Shown: positions 56,689-64,000 of the stretch, piece by piece
Position numbering within the stretch: position 1 is the stretch's first letter
How the letters are laid out: the number at the start of each line of letters is the position of its first letter
From: Shinisaurus crocodilurus
Taxonomy: Eukaryota > Chordata > Lepidosauria > Squamata > Shinisauridae
DNA: 64,000 bases
Assembly: GCA_021292165.1 (NCBI GenBank)
Contig: JAHFWL010001001.1
Location: 1,612,001-1,676,000 of the forward strand
Direction: 5' to 3'
The notes under the pieces: generated by a model
Databases searched by the model: none
Told to the model about the DNA's origin: nothing
Seen by the model: only the letters and a program-made list of their open reading frames with translations
Translations under genes and position numbers: made by a program

Positions 56689-57351
56689 ACTAGGATACAT
56701 AACTATTCAGTCTTCCAAAATTGCATTGAATCTTGTGAAGGTATACACCCTTTCCCTCTTACTAAAACAAAATCTATAAATCCGCCCCAGAAATCTTTAA
56801 AATCATTCCGTTTCGATCATCCCTTTTTAACGGTGATACTACATGTTAATTTATCATTAATGGCGATGTCCCATACTTCTTTATGCAGCTGTTATCCTCA
56901 GCTTTCTAGGAGCTATCCATGGCACTCCATGGTGGTGAAGCTATTTTGGAGATGGAGTACAGAACCATGGATAGCTCCTATAAAGCTCAGGATAAAAGCT
57001 GCAATGGATGAGGAGCCCCAAGTACAGTTGTGTGTGTGTTTTCCAAGGTTCCCAATTATGTGGATTCCTACACATGGACCACATTCAGCATTGGTGCATG
57101 GCCCCCTCAGTTGGCTGCTGGGGCTCCAGTGTCCTGGCCAGGCCCACCACTGATGCTTGCCTTGGGATGCCTAACTTGTCCCATTGCTTTCAGTGGGTCC
57201 AAAGCATGACTTAGCCTGGATTCCACCCAATGTTTTTTTCCCCCAGTGAAATCTTGCAGCCCTACCTAGGATGCAGTAGAGTTGTTAGCCTTTCTCTAAG
57301 GTGCCATAGGACACTTTTAAGATGCCCAACCATTTACATACGAGACACAGC

Positions 57352-57425
57352 ATAATCCTATGCATGTTTACCAGAAAAGAAGTCCCACTGAATTCAGTGG
57401 GATTTACTCTCAAGGAAGTGTGCAG
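57352..57425. repeat. Family-1 hairpin MITE
   Basis: AATCCTATGCATGTTTACC, GAAGTCCCACTGAATTCAGT and GGGATTTACTCTCAAGG form the expected hairpin. Confidence 0.65.
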
Positions 57426-58026
57426 AGATTTGAGGTTTACATAGCAAGAGACCTTTTGAAATTCTCTACGGCCCTACTTGTGGGCATTGGGGGCAGGGAG
57501 GGATACTTCACGGAATTTCTTCATGGGGGAGAAGAAATTCTCCAGCTGCTACTTGTGGGTAGGACACTCCATTAGCAGTGACGTAGCACGGCTTCTTTCT
57601 TTTCTCCTAAGGTATTTTTTGTCTTGGTTTTGCTGCCGTTGTATGTGGCAGCAGCAGAAACTGTGTTGGCAGCTTGGCCACCATTTTGCATCTTCCACGA
57701 TGACCCAGACCAGGCGTCATTCTGGGGTAGGGTGGCCAGATGTCCTACTTTGCGGAGGGCAGGCTTCTATTGTGGAAAGCAGGCAGAGGATAGTCCTCTA
57801 TTTGAAGATGTCCTCTATTTGATGGACTATCCAGTCCAAGCCTGGCTTACAGTCAAAGAACCCTAAGAAAGGGAGAGCCCGCAGGGGCCTTGACATTGCC
57901 CATCATGAGTTAGCACCTGGACAGCAGAGTGAGCGAGGCACCCAGGTCACCTTGTCAGTCTTTTCCACTCTGGCAAGATGTCTTGCATTTCTATTTAAAA
58001 TTGTAGTTATTTCTAAATTTGCACCT

Positions 58027-58680
58027 AAGAACATAAGAAGAAGCCCTGCTGGATCAGACCAAAGGTCTATCTAGTCCAGCATTCTGTTCACACAGTGGCC
58101 AACCAGCTGCCCACAGGATCCACAAGCAGCACATGAGTGCAACAGCACCTGCCCATGATCCCCAGCAACTGGTGTAGATAGACACACTGCCTCTGATACT
58201 GGAGGTAATAGCCATCAGGACTAGTAGCCATGGGATAGCTTTCTCCTCCATGAATTTGTCCCATCCCCCTTTAAAGCCCTCCAAATCGGTGTCCATCACC
58301 ACAGTCTTGTGGAAGTGAATTCCATAGTTTAGCTATGAGCTGTGTGAAGAAGCCCTTCCTGTGATCTGTCCTGAATCTCCCACCAGTCAGCTTCATGGGA
58401 TGACCCCATCGGGTTCTTGTATTGTGGGAGAGGGAGGGAAACATTTCCCGACCTACTTTCTTCACTCCATGCATGCTTCCTGGCCAAGTCTGAAATAGCA
58501 ACATCCTGCTTATTTCTCTAAGAACATAACGTCAGAGGAGCCCTGCTGGATCAGACCAAGGGTCCATCTAGTCCAGCATTCTGTTCACACAGCGGCCAAC
58601 CATCTGCTCACACAGGAAACCCACAAGCAGGACAGGAGTGCAACAGCACCCTCCTAATGTCCCCCAGCAACTGGTGTGCC
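58027..58680 (-). mobile_element. Two CR1-like antisense fragments
   Basis: 58027-58510 and 58522-58680 both start AGAACATAA.. and continue CCCTGCTGGATCAGACCAA, CATCTAGTCCAGCATTCTG, AACCAGCTGCC or AACCATCTGCT. The first runs on to GTGGAAGTGAATTCCATAG and CTTCATGGGATGACCCC. They are two separate insertions of one family in tandem. Confidence 0.65.
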
Positions 58681-58803
58681 TCTGCATACACATTAACATA
58701 TGCACATGTGATGCAAATTGGCGTCCTCCTTTTTAGCGATGGAATTCCTCTTTTCTGGCAAAGTGTAAGTGGTCACCCCGTTGTGAAGCATTGTGTGTGT
58801 AGG

Positions 58804-58836
<33 letters not shown>

Positions 58837-59731
58837 GAGTGGTAGAGAATATTCAGGGAAAACTCTTGCAAGGTGGCCTTCTTTTTCTGGGGCTTGTGGG
58901 GAGAAAAAAAAAGAAAAATCCTGAGAAAAGTTCTCAGGAAAAGAAAAAGCCCTCCGAGAAATTTCAACTCAGTTCTAAACTAAGGAGGACGAGAGAGAAT
59001 TTATGTTTGCAACAGAAACAGAATGTGTAAGTTCAACAACTCGGCCCTCCAGGGCTTCACTTCTCCAGTTTGCGCCCTCATTCATTCCCAGTTCTCTCCC
59101 CCTCTACTTCTGTTCCCCGGGCTGGTCTCCAGCAGATGGGGTTCTGTATCGGCCACCATTCCAACCATTTCAGTCCGCATTACCAAGGGCTGCATAGATG
59201 AAACACAGAGAGGTGTCCAGAGAGTTCCATAGAAGCTGAATCCACATGCAGGAAGATAACTGGTGCCTGGGATAAAGATAGCTTATCAGGCCGGGAGGCC
59301 TCTAGAAAGGATTGAGGATTAATTCCAATGCTTAAATAGCTAATGCAAGGTTATTTGGAGGGGTGAAATTTACTGCCATTTCGAGAGAGACTACGCAGGC
59401 AGGCCCGTCAAGCCATTTGGCTACATGGCTGGGCAGAACAGGGATGCCGGAGCTGAACCAAAATGAAGTTTGGAAATTTGGTGATTCCCCCACACACACA
59501 CTTCTTGAAACTTTCCTGTTTAAATTTTATTTGAATGGATAGGTAAAAAATAAATAAACAAAAGACAACTTAAATCTGAAATGTCATTGGTAATCAGTTC
59601 AAAGCCAATATGGTTAGGTGTGTATTTGACAAGGGTAATATTATTTCTTCTTCTTTTCTGAAAACCATAAATCTAGCAGTATTCATCACTGCCCCCCCAA
59701 AAGGAGAAGAATAATTGCATGTTTGTTACTT

Positions 59732-60130
59732 AGACTGAAAGACTGCCTTCTCCCATACAAGCTTGCCAGGGTATTAAGAGCTTTGGGAGAGGCCCTTCTT
59801 TCGGCACTGTCACCATCAAAGGCATGGTTGGTGGGGACATGAGAGAAGGGCCTTCTCGGTGGCTGCTCCCAATCTGCCGAGGGAGGCTACGTTGTTTCTT
59901 TCTTTGTTTTCCTTCTGCCGACAGGCAAAGACGTTTTTATTCCAGCAAGCTTTTGGAAAGAAAGCCGGTCTGTCGGGATATAGGTGCTGCTTTTATTGTT
60001 GTGATTTTAATGCATCTGTTCTATGGTTGCTTTGGTGACTTTTGTTTTTTTTAAGTTGCAGTTTTTATTATTGTCAGCCACGTTGAGCACTTTTGTAGAA
60101 AGGTGGGGTATGACTCAAATAAATAAATAA
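59732..60130 (+). mobile_element. L2-clade LINE 3' end
   Basis: GGGCCTTCTCGGTGGCTGCT, GACGTTTTTATTCCAGCAAG, CAGCCACGTTGAGCACTTTT and an (AAAT)n tail. The protein end is broken by stops. Confidence 0.65.
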
Positions 60131-60271
60131 GTCTGATTATCTCCCACCCACCACCCACCTCCAAGTTAATTTCAGTTCTAGTCTGGAGGCACAATTTAGT
60201 CTTGTTGTGCTGGATTGGATATGTCCACATGCCTGTTACAGTTGCTGTGTTGGGGCCAACGTCAGCGGAGG

Positions 60272-60330
60272 GGCCATAACTCAGCGGTATTGCTCATGGT
60301 TTGCAAGGAGAAGGTCCCAGCAGCTTCCTA
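60272..60330 (+). mobile_element. tRNA-Ala-like SINE (family B), 5' fragment
   Basis: GGGGCCATAACTCAGCGGTA and GGAGAAGGTCCCAGCAGC match the family-B head. An internal deletion then joins it to the CAGCTTCC end. Confidence 0.5.
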
Positions 60331-60860
60331 GTAATTCCTAAGCACCACCAGTCAGCCGGAGACCCAGTCCTCCTGTTACTTTTTTTATACATATAGTCAA
60401 TGATTTTTACCATATCAGCTTTGCAGGCCGAACATGATGCTGGAACACAGCTTCACATACGGAGGGTGCATACTTATGTTAGCAGAGAGGTAGGTAACCT
60501 GCAGCCTTCCAGATGTTGTTGGACTACAGTTCCCATCATCCACAACCATTTGCCGTGCTGCCTGGGGCTGATGGGAGCTGGGAACCCAGTAACATCGGCG
60601 GACCTGCAAGTTCCATTCTCTTGCGTTAGTAGAATAAAGAGATTTCTATCTAAATGATAGTGATTATTTTTAGATTTGGGTCTACCCTAATACATTAGTA
60701 TATGTACATTTAATGCAAACCTGTGTCCTCATTTTGACCTCTGTTTTCGGCGATGCATTTTGTGATGTTCATTCTAGGCTGTGAGCGGCGCCGGGAGGGG
60801 TAGATTTTGTGTATTTGTGGATGAACACTTTTCAAATTAGGTAGTATTGTTTTTGTGAAG

Positions 60861-61578
60861 GATCAACACCTGGATCCTTTGCGTGAGTTCGGCGCTTAAC
60901 GAGTTAACCGGCACTGAGTTACAGCCCGTACAAGCACAGGAGACCGCCTAGGAGGTTCGCACACACAAGAGGAAACTAGAGCCCTTTAAATGACCAAATA
61001 AGGCTTTTATTTGTTTACACAAGATACGGAGCGGAACCAACAGCTTTCTAGGAATACTACAATGTCAACACAACCTCAGTTGACCTCTGCGTTTATCAAT
61101 GAAACAGGCTCCCAGGCTAGCGCATTGGGATTAGTCAGTTACTCAGACCAAAGACGTTACGCTAGTCAATGTCAGCCTGGCTCCGGGTCGGCCGATCCGG
61201 GGATGGGAATAGCTTACTCCAGCTGCCACTTGGAGGCTGAATCTGGTTCCGAAGCACCCTGGGTTCCCAACAACCCTTTACCGGAAGGGAGAGGGGTTTT
61301 CTACCCCTGAGTTCCCGCTCTCCCCACCCCCCCAGGTCAGGTGGGGGCTTATGCCTGCCCCTTCGTATCAGGTGGGCTTATTCCTGCCCGGGATGAAGGT
61401 GACGTACTGGGTGCTTTACAGCTCTTTGAGACTGCCCTGATAGTTTGATGGTTCTTGATGGTCCTTCCTTGGGTTTGTGGAATTCCACGGAGACTCTCCA
61501 TTGTTGGGGATGCCGGTCTGTCTGGCTGCTTCCCCTGTGACCTCATCCCCCCTCCTCGCCCCCTTCCCTTGGGCGGAG

Positions 61579-61614
<36 letters not shown>

Positions 61615-61640
61615 CTCGTGTCAGGCTTTCTCCACAGTTT
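60861..61640 (-). mobile_element. Possible solo LTR of a retroelement
   Basis: Read on the - strand, the block has an AATAAAAGCC polyadenylation-type signal (near 61000) followed by about 140 nt, preceded by a unique CpG-bearing region. Further upstream are two direct repeats (AGGTGGGGGCTTATGCCTGC / AGGTGGGCTTATTCCTGC on +, 61335-61385), like LTR enhancer repeats. It has no counterpart elsewhere in the window. Neither the termini nor a target duplication could be fixed, and no viral gene is present. Confidence 0.3.
61579..61612. repeat. (TG)n microsatellite
   Basis: About 17 TG units inside the possible LTR block. Confidence 0.95.
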
Positions 61641-61854
61641 TTAAATGATGTCTTTGGTGGCATTTCTTTTAATTCGTATTATTGTGCAGGTTGCGGTTTA
61701 GGGTGCGCCCCCGTGAGACGGAAGCTTCCGAACTCAGAGGCTTCCGCATATCCAGTGCCCTGCCGGGCTGAAGCCGGCAGGGCAGCCAGGAAGAGAGGCG
61801 GAGGTGATCTTCGTCTCCCCACCTTCTGATGGTTGCGTTTTACGCTGACGTCTG

Positions 61855-61959
61855 AACAACCCTGAACAGCCCTATCTCGTCTGATCTCGGAAGCTAAGCA
61901 GGGTCGGGCCTGGTTAGTACTTGGATGGGCGACCGCCTCGGAACACCAGGTGCTGCAGG
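61855..61959 (+). mobile_element. 5S rRNA-like sequence (pseudogene or SINE head)
   Basis: AACAACCCTGAACAGCCC, ATCTCGTCTGATCTCGGAAG, CTAAGCAGGGTCGGGCCTGG, TTAGTACTTGGATGGGCGAC and GAACACCAGGTGCTGCAG follow vertebrate 5S rRNA from about nucleotide 13 to the 3' end with few changes. The 5' dozen bases are missing and there is no T-run terminator, so this is not a functional 5S gene. It joins directly to a tRNA-like SINE. Confidence 0.8.
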
Positions 61960-62168
61960 GGAGGGACCAGAGCTCAGTGTGAGAGAGCACCTGCTTTGCA
62001 TGCATTGCAGAAGGTCCCAGGTTCAATCCCCGGCGTCTCCAGGTAGGACTTGGAAAGAATCCTGCCTGAAACCCTGGATTGCCGCTGCTGCCAGTCAGTG
62101 TCGACAATACTGGGCTAGATGGACCCAAGGGTTTGACTCAGGGTAAGGCAGCTTCCTATGTTCCTATG
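61960..62168 (+). mobile_element. tRNA-Ala-like SINE (family B), sense
   Basis: Head CCAGAGCTCAGTGTGAGAGA-GCACC, CTGCTTTGCATGC (TGC anticodon-like) and box B GGTTCAATCCCC. The body includes CTCCAGGTAGGACTTGG and CTGGGCTAGATGGACCCAAG. It ends GGCAGCTTCCTATGTTCCTA. It is the best copy of family B in the window. Confidence 0.85.
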
Positions 62169-62489
62169 CTTCCTACACTAGACAAGCTTCTTTGCCTGTC
62201 TAGCGAGGATACTTCAGAGGGAAGGAAGCTGGAAGAGGTTCAGGAGAGCTCATATCCTGGCCCCTCTGGTCTCGTCCCTTCCCTGTCTACCAGAACACCC
62301 CCTTTTCCCCCTCTCCGAGATCATTTTTCCGACCCATCGGAGGCTGGCCAGCGCAGTTCTTTCCATGCTGGCTGCAAGGGGGAAGGGGAGGGAGTTTGGA
62401 TCTCCAACTCCCCCTTCTGAGGTCAGAGCGCTGTCCCCTGACCTTGGGGGGGGCATCCCCACTATCCCATGGCCCCTTAGGCAATGTCT

Positions 62490-62735
62490 ATTTATCTATT
62501 TATTTATTTATTATATTTATACCCCGCCTTTTTCCCTGCAAGGAACTCAAGGCGGCTTACATAGTCCTCCTCCTCCTCTCCATGTTATCCTCACAACAAC
62601 CCTGTGAGGTAGGCTATGCTGAGAGGCAGTGACTGACCCAAAGTCACCCAGTGAGTTTCATGGCCGAGCGGGGACTAGAACCCGGATCTCCGGGGTCCCA
62701 GTCCAACACTCTCACCACTACGCCGCACTGGCTCT
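62490..62735 (-). mobile_element. tRNA-derived SINE (family A), antisense, flanked by (ATCT)n
   Basis: Full-length, with a TTTATTTATTATATTTATAC tail and a CGCCGCACTGGCTCT head. A short ATCT microsatellite (62733-62762) follows. Confidence 0.85.
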
Positions 62736-62764
62736 ATCTATCTATCTATCTATCTATCTATTTA

Positions 62765-63062
62765 TTTTTACAAGAAAAACAGGATAAAAACAATCTTAAA
62801 ACCAAAAGCATCATTAAAAAAGAAATATAAATACAGTATAATACAATGAAAGAAAGCAGCCAGATGAATCAGACCGGAGGTACAGCAGTGATAATAAAAA
62901 TGGGAATAAAAATCTAACCATTAAAATATTGGGTAAATAAAAAGGTCTTAACCTGGCGCCTGAAGGAATAAAGAGTAGGCGCCAGGTGCACCTCCTTGGG
63001 GAGTTGATTCTGGAGATGGGGTGCCGCAACTGAGAAGGCCCTTCCCCTTCTCAGGAGCCATA
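62765..63062 (-). mobile_element. L2-clade LINE 3' end, antisense
   Basis: AAAAGGTCTTAACCTGGCGC, GCCAGGTGCACCTCCTTGG, GGGTGCCGCAACTGAGAAGG and CCCTTCTCAGGAGCCATAGG. Reversed, these match L2 3' protein-end and UTR order. Confidence 0.7.
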
Positions 63063-63065
63063 GGC

Positions 63066-63280
63066 AGGGGAGGCTGGTGACTCCTGTGTCCGTGGGGCTC
63101 CTTATCCATTGCATCTTTTTGTTTGAGCTTTGTAGGAGCTGTCCACGGTGCTGTACTTGCTCCCCACAATAGGTTCACCACCACAGGAGCACCATGGACA
63201 GCTCCTATAAAGCTCAAACAAAAAGATGCAATGGATAAGGAACCCCACTGACATAGGAGAGTCACCAGCCTCTCCTGAGA
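63066..63280. mobile_element. Family-6 foldback MITE, intact copy
   Basis: GGGGAGGCTGGTGACTCCTG returns as AGTCACCAGCCTCTCC. Inner arms CCATTGCATCTTTTTGTTTG and CAAACAAAAAGATGCAATGG match exactly. Loop CTCCCCACAATAGGTTCACC. Total about 215 bp, non-coding. Confidence 0.8.
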
Positions 63281-63642
63281 TACCCCCAGAATAATTTGCA
63301 TTACAAGCAAAGTAATGTTCACAACAAGATATTGCTGCTGGAAAAATCCATTTTCCCATTAGTTAACTGTGAGTCACCTACAGCACTGGCCCTAGGGTTG
63401 CTTCCTTATATTGATTTGGGGGGGGGTGTCCCTCCTCCTCCCTGCTGTTATATTAATCATGGATTTCTGTCTTGCGTGCATAAGTTGTTTTGAGACTGCT
63501 TTTTGCAGTGGGAAGCAACACATACACTTAAGTGATGATGAGGCACATGTGGCCACCCTATGAATAAAGCTTTGAAGATTAGGGGTTAATTTTAGCCTAG
63601 TAAATGCCAGCTTTCACCATGTAGGGGTGCAATCATATAAAT

Positions 63643-63887
63643 GAGAGCCAGTGTGGCGTAGTGGTGAGAGTGTTGGACTGGGACTCGGGAGATCCGGGTT
63701 CTATTCCCCGCTCGGCCTTGAAACTCACTGGGTGACTTTGGGCCAGTCACGGACCCTCAGCCTCACCTACCTCACAGGGTTGTTGTGAGGATAAAATGGA
63801 GAGGAGGAGGATTATGTAAGCTGCCTTGGGTTCCTTGCAGGAAAAAAGGCAGAGTATAAATATAATAAATAAAATAAATAATAAATA
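63643..63887 (+). mobile_element. tRNA-derived SINE (family A), sense
   Basis: Clean full-length copy with TGTGGCGTAGTGGTGAGAGT, GGGTTCTATTCCCC, CACCTACCTCACAGGGTTGT and an (AATA)n tail. The - strand copies at 24909 and 62490 match it along their whole length. Confidence 0.9.
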
Positions 63888-64000
63888 GTATTTGCCGTAC
63901 AGAACTGGTAAAGTCACCTCACTTTGTAGTGACTTTACCCTATCTTGATCCCGCCTGAATAGCTTTTGGTATTTGGGAATTAGATTTGGAATTGAGAAGG

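Larger units (their letters stand above)
56090..57025. mobile_element. Family-6 foldback split by about 740 bp of later insertions
   Basis: Left part GGGGAGGCTGGTGGTGACTT ... TATCCGTTGCAGCTTTT (56090-56145). Right part GCAGCTGTTATCC ... GGAGCTATCCATGGCACTCC ... GCAATGGATGAGGAGCCCC (about 56885-57022). The two rejoin to match 63066-63280. Between them lie a TTC microsatellite (56146-56216), a CR1 3' end and a hAT-like element. Confidence 0.65.
55293..64000 (+). other. TBX5 intron 8, partial (window ends inside)
   Basis: No long open frame with the character of the last TBX5 exon was found, so that exon should lie beyond 64000. The stretch holds foldbacks (55590-55711, 56541-56688, 60488-60583, 63066-63280), CR1 and CR1-like fragments (56321-56503, 58027-58510, 58522-58680), L2 fragments (59732-60130, 62765-63062), a family-1 hairpin (57352-57425), a possible LTR (60861-61640), a 5S/tRNA-like SINE pair (61855-62168) and two family-A SINEs (62490-62735, 63643-63887). 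Repeat-poor stretches include about 57430-58020 and 58860-59700, with no recognised motif. Confidence 0.6.

Noticed and set aside
56602..57153. 183-codon open frame on +
   Set aside because: It spans a hAT-like element, unique AT-rich DNA and half of a foldback repeat; no recognised domain.
61855..61959. Functional 5S rRNA gene
   Set aside because: It lacks the first bases, has internal changes and has no T-run terminator; it is joined to a SINE.
61966..62040. Functional tRNA-Ala gene
   Set aside because: The arms do not pair as a complete cloverleaf, and the sequence continues into a SINE body shared by five other copies.

Overview
This is a eukaryotic, vertebrate window. It holds most of one gene, the T-box transcription factor TBX5, on the + strand. 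The first coding exon (ATG at 8816) and six further coding exons (14045-14139, 23463-23582, 27548-27695, 39587-39739, 42460-42551, 55066-55292) join in frame with GT..AG introns. Together they encode the first 329 residues, including the whole T-box DNA-binding domain. The last coding exon, carrying the transactivation domain and the stop, was not found, so the window ends inside the final intron. A GC-rich stretch at about 3160-5410 is the likely promoter and non-coding first-exon region. No other protein-coding gene is supported, and there is no sign of prokaryotic, plasmid or phage sequence.

The repeats point to a squamate reptile, most likely a lizard. This is inferred from repeat style, not from a database match. 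They include tRNA-derived SINEs with box A/B-like heads and (AATA)n tails, a second SINE with a tRNA-Ala-like head, 5S rRNA-derived elements, many degraded L2 and CR1 LINE 3' ends, and very many short palindromic MITEs. Microsatellites are long and frequent.

Layout: 1-3160 upstream sequence with CA/TG and CT microsatellites; 3160-5410 GC-rich promoter and first-exon zone; 5411-8788 putative intron 1; 8816-8968 coding exon 2; 8969-14044 intron 2 (AT-rich homeodomain-motif block near 13.0-13.2 kb); 14140-23462 intron 3; 23583-27547 intron 4; 27696-39586 intron 5 (repeat-poor blocks at 31.6-32.1 and 35.8-36.2 kb, and a CpG-rich block at 36.65-37.16 kb); 39740-42459 intron 6; 42552-55065 intron 7 (repeat-poor blocks at 48.4-48.9 and 51.8-52.3 kb); 55293-64000 the start of intron 8.

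The most informative non-coding signals are: (1) a 135-bp near-perfect foldback family with hAT-type 8-bp target duplications, one copy sitting in an older repeat whose paralogues preserve the empty site; (2) SINE-like elements fusing a 5S rRNA head to a CR1 LINE tail; (3) Harbinger-like MITEs with TWA target duplications whose internal T-tracts have grown into microsatellites; (4) microsatellites placed against the splice sites of several TBX5 exons; (5) repeat-poor intronic blocks rich in homeodomain or PBX-HOX motifs, candidates for heart or limb enhancers. I saw no new multi-gene system. The novelty here lies in repeat biology and possible regulation.
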